A stretch of DNA of 64,000 nt from Stenotrophomonas sp. SAU14A_NAIMI4_5 (lineage in GTDB: Bacteria; Pseudomonadota; Gammaproteobacteria; Xanthomonadales; Xanthomonadaceae), in assembly GCF_003086795.1 (NCBI RefSeq), contig NZ_CP026003.1, forward strand, positions 1,198,777 through 1,262,776. Direction: 5' to 3'. Under the pieces are notes generated by a model. That model did no database searches. It had not been told where the DNA came from and saw only the letters and a list, made by a program, of their open reading frames with translations. A program made the position numbers and the translations under genes. Of this stretch, positions 51,682 to 59,331 are shown piece by piece; within the stretch, counting starts at the first letter, position 1; each line of letters begins with the position of its first letter.

Positions 51682-53874
51682 ATGCTGAAGATCATTTGCC
51701 TGACGGCTGCCCTCGGGGCAGCGCTGGGAACGACCGCGCACGCGGCCGACCTGGAATTCAACGGCCGCCATGCGCGCGCCGAAGCCGCTGCCAAGGGCAG
51801 CTTCGTGCTGCATGCGCCCAAGGGTGAGGTGCAGGTTGCTGCCGCGCCCATGCGCAGCCAGACCGCCAGCGTGATGTTCGACGCGCTGTTCGCACTGGCC
51901 CAGCAGGAAATGGACCAGGACCGCGTCGATGCGATCCGCGATCCGTCCTTCGATGAAGGTCGCCCGGTGCCGTGCGAGTGCTTCCAGACCGGCGCGCGCT
52001 GGCCCTATGTGTGGACCCGCGATCTCAGCTTCGCCGCCGATCTGGCGCTGGCGAAGCTGGACCCGCAGCGCACCCGGCAGTCGCTGCAGTTCAAACTGTC
52101 GGCCGCGCGCGATGGCCATACCCCCGGCCTGTTCGTGGCCCAGGACACCGGCTCCGGTGGCAGCTGGCCGATCAGCAGCGACCGCGTGGTGTGGTTCCTT
52201 GCCGCGCGCCACCTGCTGGATGATCCAGCCTTCGCCGACCAGGTCTGGCAGGCGCTGCAGGGCACCCTGGCGCAGGACCGGGCAATGGTGTTCGACGCGC
52301 AGATGGGCCTGTACCGCGGCGAGACCTCGTTCCTGGACTGGCGCGAGCAGACCTACCCGGACTGGACGCGCGAGAACGTGCGCTTCATCGGCGATTCCTA
52401 CGCGCTGTCCACCAACGTGCTGCACTACCAGGCCCTGCGCCTGGGCCAGCAGATGGCCGCGCAGCTGGGCGACGAGCGCAGCGAGCAGTACAAGGCCTGG
52501 GCCGATGCGCTGGCGCTGCAGATCGACGCACGCTTCTGGCGGCAGGACATGGGCCAGTACATGAGCTACATCGGCGAAGCGGCGCACCCGGTGCCCTACG
52601 CCAAGGTCGACCTGCTGGGCCTGTCGCTGGGCATCCTCGCCGACGTGCTGCCGGCCGAACGCGCGCAGCGTGCGCTGGCCGCCTACCCGATGGGGCCGGC
52701 CGGCAGCCCGGTGGTGTGGCCGCAGGAAGCGCAGCAGCCGATCTACCACAACCGCGCCATCTGGCCGTTTGTCAGCGCCTATTCGCTGCGCGCCGCGCGC
52801 AAGCTTGATGATGCCCCGCGCATCGCCGCCGAGATCCGTTCGCTGATGCAGGGCGCGGCGCTGGCTGGTTCCAACATGGAGAACTACGAACTGGTCACCC
52901 AGGCCGTGCACGTGGACGAAGGTGCGCTCAGCGGCCCGGTGGTCAATTCCGAACGCCAGCTGTGGTCGGTGGCCGGTTACCTCGCCATGGTCAGCGAAGG
53001 CGTGTTCGGCCTGCAGGACGATGGCAGCGTGCAGCCCAAGCTGCCGGCCAGCCTGGTGCCGGACCTGTTCGGAAAGCAGCGCCACATCAGCCTGGATGCC
53101 AACGGCAAGCGCTACGTGCTGGAGCGGCCGAAGCAGCTGGGCGAGGGCCTGCTGGTGGCCGGCAAGGTCAAGACCCGCGGTACCACCACCACCGTGCAGC
53201 TGGTGCCGGCCGCTGCCGCGCCGCGCGCAGCCGTGGCCAGCGCCGATGCCAATGCACGTGCACCGGCGACGCCGGCCGCGCCGCAGGCCAAACGCAGTGG
53301 CAAGGCCTGGACCGTGGCCGTGGCCGCCGACCAGGTGCTGTGGCAGGACGGCAAGGCCGTGCAGCCAGCCAAGGGCGTGGCGCGCGTGGGCGACGATGGC
53401 CTGCAGCATTGCCTGAGCCTGACCCGTCGCGAGGGCATGCTTGAATCGCTGCACAGCCCGATGCTGTGCGTGGGCCCGCAGCAGGTGCTGCGCGGTGACC
53501 GCCAGTGGCGCTTCACCACGGCCAAGGCCGGCCACGTGCGCCTGCGCCTGCAGTACAACAACCCGAACGGGCCGATCAACACCGGCGTGACCGCGGCCGT
53601 GAAGCAGTTGAACCTGCAGTGCGCGGCCCAGCCAGCGCAGCGCCAGACCGTCACCCTGCCGCACAGTGTGGCCGCGCAGGAATCCACGGCGGTCAGCTTC
53701 GCCGTGCCCAAGGGCCGTTGTACGGTCACGCTTGAGGAAGGCTTCAACATGAGCGCACTGCAGCACTTCGCGCACTACACCGGCGGCAAGGGCGGGCGCG
53801 AGGGCGTGCTCAACCAGGCCCAGGTGCAGGCGCTGAAGGTGGCACCGGTCGCGGCCGTCGAGGGCGTACGATGA
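51682..53874 (+). CDS. Six-hairpin glycosidase-like protein (glucoamylase-type fold)
   Basis: This 730-residue exported protein has a signal peptide (about 1-22, TAHAA). Residues about 50-470 form an (alpha/alpha)6 domain with GARWPYVWTRDLSFAADLAL, in which the Trp-Thr-Arg-Asp motif is typical of glucoamylase-type clan enzymes, and PVVWPQEAQQPIYHNRAIWPF. The C-terminal 200 residues are beta-rich after a Pro/Ala linker (about 530-555). It presumably trims oligosaccharides in the periplasm. A purine-rich AGGGAGGGAGG lies 30 bases before the ATG at 51682, too far for a usual ribosome-binding site, and no better in-frame start exists. The stop overlaps the transporter start (ATGA). Confidence 0.82.
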   Translation: MLKIICLTAALGAALGTTAHAADLEFNGRHARAEAAAKGSFVLHAPKGEVQVAAAPMRSQTASVMFDALFALAQQEMDQDRVDAIRDPSFDEGRPVPCECFQTGARWPYVWTRDLSFAADLALAKLDPQRTRQSLQFKLSAARDGHTPGLFVAQDTGSGGSWPISSDRVVWFLAARHLLDDPAFADQVWQALQGTLAQDRAMVFDAQMGLYRGETSFLDWREQTYPDWTRENVRFIGDSYALSTNVLHYQALRLGQQMAAQLGDERSEQYKAWADALALQIDARFWRQDMGQYMSYIGEAAHPVPYAKVDLLGLSLGILADVLPAERAQRALAAYPMGPAGSPVVWPQEAQQPIYHNRAIWPFVSAYSLRAARKLDDAPRIAAEIRSLMQGAALAGSNMENYELVTQAVHVDEGALSGPVVNSERQLWSVAGYLAMVSEGVFGLQDDGSVQPKLPASLVPDLFGKQRHISLDANGKRYVLERPKQLGEGLLVAGKVKTRGTTTTVQLVPAAAAPRAAVASADANARAPATPAAPQAKRSGKAWTVAVAADQVLWQDGKAVQPAKGVARVGDDGLQHCLSLTRREGMLESLHSPMLCVGPQQVLRGDRQWRFTTAKAGHVRLRLQYNNPNGPINTGVTAAVKQLNLQCAAQPAQRQTVTLPHSVAAQESTAVSFAVPKGRCTVTLEEGFNMSALQHFAHYTGGKGGREGVLNQAQVQALKVAPVAAVEGVR

Positions 53875-55358
53875 GCCGTCCCGCCAAGCCGCAGCTGTCG
53901 TTCTGGCAGATCTGGAACATGTGTTTCGGCTTCCTCGGCATCCAGTTCGGGTTTGCCCTGCAGAACGCCAACGCCAGCCGCATCTTCGAAACATTGGGCG
54001 CATCGCAGGACGCGGTGCCGGGGCTGTGGATTGCCGCGCCGCTGACCGGCCTGCTGGTGCAGCCGGTGGTGGGTTATCTGTCCGATCGCACGTGGACGCG
54101 CTGGGGCCGGCGCCGCCCGTTCTTCATGATCGGTGCGGTGCTGACCACGCTGGCCCTGCTGGTGATGCCGAACTCGCCCACGCTGTGGATCGCCGCCGGC
54201 ACGCTGTGGGTGCTGGATGCTTCCATCAACGTGTCGATGGAACCGTTCCGTGCCTTCGTCGGTGACCAGCTGGCGCCCCGCCAGCGTCCCACCGGCTATG
54301 CGATGCAGAGCTTCTTCATCGGCGTCGGCGCCATCGTCGCCAGCTTCCTGCCCTTCATCCTTACCCACTTCGGGGTCGGCAACACAGCGGCGCCGGGCGA
54401 AGTGCCCGATTCGGTGCGCTACGCGTTCTACTTCGGTGCGGTGGTGCTGCTGGCGGCGATCAGCTGGACGGTTTTCAGCACGCGCGAGTATTCGCCCACC
54501 GAACTTGCGTCCTTCGACGATGCCGAACCGCCGGCGCACCATGCCGGCGCCACCATCACCGGGCCCGCGCCGTGGGGCCAGGTGGCGCTTTGGCTGGGCC
54601 TGGGCGTGCTGCTGGCGGCACTGATCGCCTGGCGCCAGGGCGACAAGATGCTGTACGTGCTGGCTGGCCTGTGCGCGGGCTACGGCCTGCTGCTGGCACT
54701 GGCCCGCGCGCTGCCCGGCACGCACATGCTGGCCGCCATCGTCGGCGACCTGCGGGCGATGCCGGTGACCATGCGGCGCCTGGCCTGGGTGCAGTTCTTC
54801 TCGTGGTTCGCGCTGTTTGCCATGTGGATCTTCACCACCGCTGCGGTGGCGGGTACCCACTTCGGTTCCACCGATCCGCAGTCGGCGGCCTACAACGAAG
54901 GCGCCAACTGGGTGGGAGTGCTGTTCGGTGCCTACAACGGTTTCGCCGCGCTGGCCGCGCTGCTGATCCCGCCGATGGTGCGCGCGCTGGGCCTGCGCTG
55001 GAGCCACCTGGTCAACCTGTGGCTGGGCGGGGCAGGGCTGATCTCGATGATGTTCATCGATGATCCGCGCTGGCTGCTGCTGTCGATGGGCGGTGTCGGT
55101 TTCGCCTGGGCCTCGATCCTGTCCCTGCCGTATGCACTGCTGTCGGACAGCGTGCCGGCGGCGAAGATGGGCGTGTACATGGGCATCTTCAATTTCTTCA
55201 TCGTGATCCCGCAGCTGGTCGCGGCCAGTGCGCTGGGCTTTGCCCTGCGTGCGTGGCTGGGTGACCAGCCGATCCATGTGCTGGTGCTGGGCGGCTGCAG
55301 CCTGCTCGTCGCCGGCCTGTGCGTGCTGCGGGTTCCGTCCCGTCCGGAGGTGGTGTGA
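53871..55358 (+). CDS. MFS sugar transporter (maltose/sucrose type)
   Basis: This 495-residue membrane protein has 12 predicted spans and the GPH-like MFS start FWQIWNMCFGFLGIQFGFALQNANASRIFETLG, followed by the loop motif GYLSDRTWTRWGRRRPFF. The family includes SuxC of Xanthomonas and MalY of Caulobacter, which bring disaccharides across the inner membrane with protons. It is translated together with the glycosidase before it (four-base overlap) and the amylase after it (TGATG). Maltose import, followed by cleavage by the cytoplasmic GH13 alpha-glucosidase, is the expected role. Confidence 0.9.
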   Translation: MSRPAKPQLSFWQIWNMCFGFLGIQFGFALQNANASRIFETLGASQDAVPGLWIAAPLTGLLVQPVVGYLSDRTWTRWGRRRPFFMIGAVLTTLALLVMPNSPTLWIAAGTLWVLDASINVSMEPFRAFVGDQLAPRQRPTGYAMQSFFIGVGAIVASFLPFILTHFGVGNTAAPGEVPDSVRYAFYFGAVVLLAAISWTVFSTREYSPTELASFDDAEPPAHHAGATITGPAPWGQVALWLGLGVLLAALIAWRQGDKMLYVLAGLCAGYGLLLALARALPGTHMLAAIVGDLRAMPVTMRRLAWVQFFSWFALFAMWIFTTAAVAGTHFGSTDPQSAAYNEGANWVGVLFGAYNGFAALAALLIPPMVRALGLRWSHLVNLWLGGAGLISMMFIDDPRWLLLSMGGVGFAWASILSLPYALLSDSVPAAKMGVYMGIFNFFIVIPQLVAASALGFALRAWLGDQPIHVLVLGGCSLLVAGLCVLRVPSRPEVV

Positions 55359-57073
55359 TGCGTGGTGTGTTGGCTGTTGCTGTTTCCCTTGCCCTGTTTG
55401 CCGGTCAGGCCGTGGCCGCGCCGCGCCCGGACTATGTCGGCACCACCGAGCCGTTCGCCAGCGATGCGGTGTACTTCGTGGTCACCGACCGCTTCGTCAA
55501 CGGTGATACCTCCAACGACCACCGCGACCAGGGCGGCAAGCACCGCACCTTCGATATCCCGGTGCCGTGCCCGGACAAGGTCGACGGCAACATCGGCTAC
55601 CTCGGCGGCGACTTCCGTGGCGTGCTCGACAACGCGCAGTACATCCGCAACCTCGGCTTCGGCGCGGTCTGGATCACGCCCATCGTCGACAACCCGGACG
55701 AGGCGTTCACCGGCAGCAAGCCGATCAGCTGCACCAGCACGCTGACCGACCGCGGCAAGACCGGCTACCACGGCTACTGGGGCATCAACTTCTACAAGCT
55801 CGACGAACACCTGCCGAGCAAGGATCTGGATTTCGCCGGCCTCAACAAGGGCCTGCACGATGCCGGCCTGAAGGTGGTGCTGGATATCGTCGGCAACCAT
55901 GGTTCGCCGGCATGGACCATGCCCAAGCGGCAGCCGCAGTTCGGCCAGATCTTCGACAAGGACGGCACGCTGATCGCCGACCACGAGAATCTGCCGCCGC
56001 AGAAGCTGGACCCGAAGCACAACCCGCTGCACGCGTTCTACAACAACATCGGCCCGGTCGACAGCAAGGACGGTTCGATCTTCGATGGCAACCTGGCCGA
56101 GCTGTCCGATTTCAACCAGGACAACCCGGCGGTGATGGACTACCTGGTTGGGGCCTACCTGCAGTGGACCGCGCAGGGCGTGGACGCGCTGCGCATCGAC
56201 ACCATCGGCTGGCTGCCGCATCCGTGGTGGCACGAGTTCGTCAAGCGCATCCGTGCCGCGCATCCGGGCATGTTCATGTTTGGCGAGGCGTTCGACTACA
56301 ACGCGGCCAGCATCGCCGAACACACCTGGCCGGCCAATGCCAACGTCAGTGTGCTCGACTTCCCGCTGCGTGGCGCACTGGAGCAGACCTTCGGCACCAC
56401 CGGCAAGGGCTTTGAAACCCTGGCCGAACCGCTGCACCTGACCGGTGGCCCGTACGCCAACCCGTACGAGCTGATGAGCTTCTACGACAACCACGACATG
56501 CCGCGACTGCGGGCCAGCGACACCGGCTTCATCGACGCGCACAACTGGCTGTTCACCGCGCGCGGCATCCCGGTGGTCTATTACGGTTCGGAAACCGGCT
56601 TCATGCGCGGCCGCGCCGAGCACGCCGGCAACCGCGCCTACTTCGGCCAGCAGCGCGTGGATGACGCACCGCAGAGTCCGATTTTCGCGCCGCTGCAGCG
56701 CATCGCCAAGCTGCGCGAGGCGACCCCGGCCCTGCAGCGCGGCCTGCAGGTGAACGAGCGCCTGCAGGGCGACGAAGCGGTGTTCTTCCGCGTGCTGCAG
56801 CACGGCGACGTGGCGCAGACCGCGCTGGTGCTGCTGAACAAGGGCGATGCCGCGCGCAGCATCGAGGTGGATCGCTACCTGCAGCCCGGCACCTGGCGCG
56901 ACGCGCTGGGCGGCGGCGAGCTGAAGGTGAAGCGCTCGCTGAAGGTAGAGGTGCCGGCGCACGGCGTGAAGGTCTTCGTGCTGGATGCACCGGTGCAGCA
57001 GCCGGCCCTGCAGGCCGAGCTGGACAAGGCCGTGGCCGACCAGCAGGCGCGCGACCAGCGGTTGAAGCGGTAG
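55358..57073 (+). CDS. Exported GH13 alpha-amylase (cyclodextrinase/CGTase-like)
   Basis: This 571-residue enzyme has a signal peptide (about 1-20, GQAVAA). The GH13 set is VDALRIDTIGW with nucleophile Asp281, MFGEAF with Glu310 and YDNHDMPR with Asp380. Early sequence YFVVTDRFVNGDTSND resembles calcium-site wording of CGTase-type amylases, but the extra C-terminal CGTase domains are absent, so it is a simple amylase or maltogenic enzyme. The start overlaps the transporter stop by one base. Its TAG stop is the TAG of a GTAG palindrome. As the last gene of the operon, it would cut long chains in the periplasm. Confidence 0.88.
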   Translation: MRGVLAVAVSLALFAGQAVAAPRPDYVGTTEPFASDAVYFVVTDRFVNGDTSNDHRDQGGKHRTFDIPVPCPDKVDGNIGYLGGDFRGVLDNAQYIRNLGFGAVWITPIVDNPDEAFTGSKPISCTSTLTDRGKTGYHGYWGINFYKLDEHLPSKDLDFAGLNKGLHDAGLKVVLDIVGNHGSPAWTMPKRQPQFGQIFDKDGTLIADHENLPPQKLDPKHNPLHAFYNNIGPVDSKDGSIFDGNLAELSDFNQDNPAVMDYLVGAYLQWTAQGVDALRIDTIGWLPHPWWHEFVKRIRAAHPGMFMFGEAFDYNAASIAEHTWPANANVSVLDFPLRGALEQTFGTTGKGFETLAEPLHLTGGPYANPYELMSFYDNHDMPRLRASDTGFIDAHNWLFTARGIPVVYYGSETGFMRGRAEHAGNRAYFGQQRVDDAPQSPIFAPLQRIAKLREATPALQRGLQVNERLQGDEAVFFRVLQHGDVAQTALVLLNKGDAARSIEVDRYLQPGTWRDALGGGELKVKRSLKVEVPAHGVKVFVLDAPVQQPALQAELDKAVADQQARDQRLKR

Positions 57074-57141
57074 TGCCGGCCGCTGGCCGGCAACCCCCTG
57101 ATTCCTGACACCTGCGGATGCCGGCCAGCGGCCGGCACTAC
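57070..57141. repeat. Facing pair of GTAG palindromes
   Basis: Copies lie at 57070-57094 and 57118-57141, facing each other. The first includes the amylase stop codon, so the pair forms the end of the maltodextrin transcript. Confidence 0.9.
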
Positions 57142-57194
57142 CGGGTCAGGCCGCATCCGGCACAATGGTCACCCTCACGCGCCGCCGTACCGCC

Positions 57195-57581
57195 ATGACC
57201 GATCTTGCCCCGCAGACCCCGATCGAAACCCTGCTGAAGGCCGCCATGGATGGAGCCGTACCGATCCGCGCCTTCATGGAAGCCTTCGTGGCCTCCGAGG
57301 TGGTGCTGCTGACCGGCAGCCTGGTCACCCCCGATGGCAGCGGCTTCGACCCGCTGCTGTTCGACAAGCAGGGCACCCTGCACGTGGCGGTCTTCACCGA
57401 TCCGGCGCGGGTGGGCATCCACAGCCAGCAGGCCCCGCACCAGATCCGCTGGCTGATGCTGGACGTGCTGCGTCGCGTTCCCGGTGGCTACGGCGTGGTG
57501 GTCAACCCCGGCACCACGCTGGGCTTCGAGATCTCCGCCAGCGGCGTGGGCGAGATCCTGAAGGATTTCGCGCAGGGCTGA
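57195..57581 (+). CDS. SseB-like N-terminal domain protein
   Basis: This 128-residue soluble protein matches the SseB N-terminal domain: LLFDKQGTLHVAVFTDPARVG, then VPGGYGVVVNPGTTLGFEISASGV. SseB was named for enhanced serine sensitivity and has no defined activity. The start is ATG 57195, with an upstream GTG frame to 57165 less likely. The last 13 codons are copied at 57901-57939 behind the next gene. Confidence 0.75.
   Translation: MTDLAPQTPIETLLKAAMDGAVPIRAFMEAFVASEVVLLTGSLVTPDGSGFDPLLFDKQGTLHVAVFTDPARVGIHSQQAPHQIRWLMLDVLRRVPGGYGVVVNPGTTLGFEISASGVGEILKDFAQG
57543..57581 (+). repeat. Direct repeat copy 1: 3' end of the SseB-like gene
   Basis: The last 28 bases (GATCCTGAAGGATTTCGCGC onward) recur exactly at 57912-57939. 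With two mismatches the match extends to 39 bases. Confidence 0.88.
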
Positions 57582-57593
57582 GCAGGATCTCCC

Positions 57594-57878
57594 ATGGATT
57601 CGATTGATCGCACCGCCTCCCAGCATGAACGTCGGGCCGCGACCTGGCTGCTGACGGGCGTGGCTGTGTCGCTGGCGACAGGGCTGACGCTGGGCTTCGG
57701 CTTCGATATCCACGATACGCCCGCACCCCTGTTGGCATGGGTAGGCAGTTGGGGGGCGGCCTGGCATCTGTACCAGGGTGCGCGATTGAAGGGACGGCGC
57801 GCATGGCTGTGCGGTGGCCTTGCTGTGCTGGGGCCAGTGCCTGCGCTCATGGTCCATGTGTGGTTGCGCAGGGCGTAG
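57594..57878 (+). CDS. Small two-span membrane protein, paralogue 1
   Basis: This is a 94-residue protein with two to three hydrophobic stretches (about 19-37, 45-60, 72-90). It resembles the protein at 58549: both share GAAWHLxQxARxxGRxAWxxGG. It is flanked by two copies of the 3' end of the SseB-like gene, suggesting insertion or duplication of a small cassette. No function is known. Confidence 0.6.
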   Translation: MDSIDRTASQHERRAATWLLTGVAVSLATGLTLGFGFDIHDTPAPLLAWVGSWGAAWHLYQGARLKGRRAWLCGGLAVLGPVPALMVHVWLRRA

Positions 57879-57900
57879 GCACTGCTTGCCCGTTGGCTAA

Positions 57901-57939
57901 GGCGTTGGCGGGATCCTGAAGGATTTCGCGCAGGGCTGA
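57901..57939 (+). repeat. Direct repeat copy 2: orphan SseB-like 3' end
   Basis: This is a copy of 57543-57581 with two mismatches, not attached to any gene. Confidence 0.88.
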
Positions 57940-58087
57940 TACGCCCCTGGCTTCCCTGGCGTCGAGCCATGCTTGATGCTACCTCGTGGCCAGTCGCGCT
58001 CCCTTCCGGCTGGATTGAAACAATTTGCAGTGACATCGACCGGCGCCTGTGATTGTCTTGACAGATCATCTGAGCTGAGGTCCCACC

Positions 58088-58552
58088 ATGGAATTCAGGA
58101 TCGTGTCCGCCGATGCACCGGAACGACAGCAATTGGCGCAGTGGTACCACGCCGAATGGGGTCAGCACGCCGGCTTGTCGCTGGAACAGGAACTGCATCG
58201 GCTGAACGTGACGCAGGATGCCGATGGTTTTCCGCAGTTGATCGGCGCTTTCGATGATGGTCAGGTCGTTGGCGCAGTGCAGCTGAAACGCCGGGAGATG
58301 CAGGCCTTCCCGCAGTACGAGCATTGGCTGGGAAGTGTGTTCGTAGCCGACAGCCATCGGGGCCGCGGACTGGCCAGCGGACTTGTCGAGCAGGCCGTGG
58401 CGCTTGCGCTGCGGATGGGCATCTGCGACCTGTACCTGCAGACCGAAGCTCTGGATGGTGGACTGTATGCGCGACTGGGCTGGAAAGCGCTGCAGGAGAC
58501 CGACAATCACAGCTTACGGGTACTTGTGATGGTGCGTAGGCTGTCCACATGA
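58088..58552 (+). CDS. GNAT family N-acetyltransferase
   Basis: This 154-residue protein has the acetyl-CoA loop SHRGRGLASGLVEQAV at about 92-107, preceded by LGSVFVAD, and ends YARLGWKALQETDN, the usual GNAT tail. Substrate unknown. It overlaps the small membrane-protein gene at 58549 by four bases (ATGA), so the two are coupled. A TTGACA hexamer about 30 bases upstream is a possible -35 element. Confidence 0.8.
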   Translation: MEFRIVSADAPERQQLAQWYHAEWGQHAGLSLEQELHRLNVTQDADGFPQLIGAFDDGQVVGAVQLKRREMQAFPQYEHWLGSVFVADSHRGRGLASGLVEQAVALALRMGICDLYLQTEALDGGLYARLGWKALQETDNHSLRVLVMVRRLST

Positions 58553-58851
58553 ATCTCTACACAGCACGCCATTCCCGTAACGCGCTGATCTTCCTGATCG
58601 CAGCCATCGTCGCAGCGCTTCTTGCCCTGCCGCTGCTGCGCGCCATCGGCATGGCGCAGTGGCCGGTGTTCGCCCTTGCCTGGCTGATCAACCTGGGCGC
58701 CGCCTGGCATCTCGGCCAATGGGCGCGGCAGCAGGGCCGTCCGGCCTGGGCCTTCGGTGGGCCTGCGCTGCTGGGCACGGTCGCTTCGATCGTGGTGTAT
58801 ATGTTGCTGGCGTTGCTGGGGCCGAAGCGTGGGGCAACGCCACGGGGGTGA
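58549..58851 (+). CDS. Small two-span membrane protein, paralogue 2
   Basis: This 100-residue protein has hydrophobic stretches at about 14-31, 39-54 and 70-90. It shares NLGAAWHLGQWARQQGRPAW with paralogue 1 at 57594 (GSWGAAWHLYQGARLKGRRAW). Coupled translation with the acetyltransferase suggests a membrane-linked partner, though nothing shows they interact. Its last two codons lie in a 57-base direct repeat. Confidence 0.65.
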   Translation: MNLYTARHSRNALIFLIAAIVAALLALPLLRAIGMAQWPVFALAWLINLGAAWHLGQWARQQGRPAWAFGGPALLGTVASIVVYMLLALLGPKRGATPRG

Positions 58852-58984
58852 TGCGGGCGAGCTCTGCCAGGCATGGCCTGGCACTACTGGGATCAGTTCG
58901 GGCCTAAGCGCGTGGCATCGTCGCAGGGGTGATGCGGGCAACCGCTGCCAGGCATGGCCTGGCACGACTGGCATCAGTTCGGGT
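58847..58984. repeat. Imperfect direct repeat carrying GTAG-type palindromes
   Basis: Bases 58847-58903 and 58928-58984 are about 57-base near-copies, each with a TGCCAGGCATGGCCTGGCAC palindrome (at 58865 and 58946). The repeat spans from the stop of the small membrane protein to the stop of the next convergent gene. Confidence 0.75.
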
Positions 58985-59273
58985 AGTAGAGCAGGGCGGA
59001 GCCCTCGGCCAGTGCTTCTTCGTAGAAGCCGGCAAAGCGACGGTAGGCATCGGTGTTGAGCGCGTCCACCTGGAAACGGCCGCAGCGCAGGTCGCTGATC
59101 TGGTCGAAACCGAAACGCGCGCACTCGGCCTGGGCCAGGTCGAAGGCATCACGCTCTTCGTCCTGCCTCAGGAACAGCATGGCGTTGTGGACCGCACCGG
59201 GTTCAGGCGCGTTCCACTCAAACTCTGTCGCACCGCCGTAGCGGCCGGTGAATCCATAGACCATCACAATCAC
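58974..59273 (-). CDS. Hypothetical protein
   Basis: This 99-residue soluble acidic protein begins MIVMVYGFTGRYGGATEFEW and ends SALLYYPN; an internal start at MVYGF is also possible. RFGFDQISDLRCGRFQVDALN is the central region. No family is recognised. The end overlaps a direct repeat copy. It lies 58 bases from the ABC-aminopeptidase gene and reads in the same direction. Confidence 0.6.
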   Translation of the reverse strand: MIVMVYGFTGRYGGATEFEWNAPEPGAVHNAMLFLRQDEERDAFDLAQAECARFGFDQISDLRCGRFQVDALNTDAYRRFAGFYEEALAEGSALLYYPN

Positions 59274-59331
59274 GTTGCGTCTCCCTGCAGGACAGCGGAG
59301 GTGCCGGCAATCACCGGCACCTCCGCGGGCA

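Noticed and set aside
51337..54003. Leftward open frame of 888 codons
   Set aside because: It is antisense to the six-hairpin glycosidase gene and crosses an operator site; no domain is seen.
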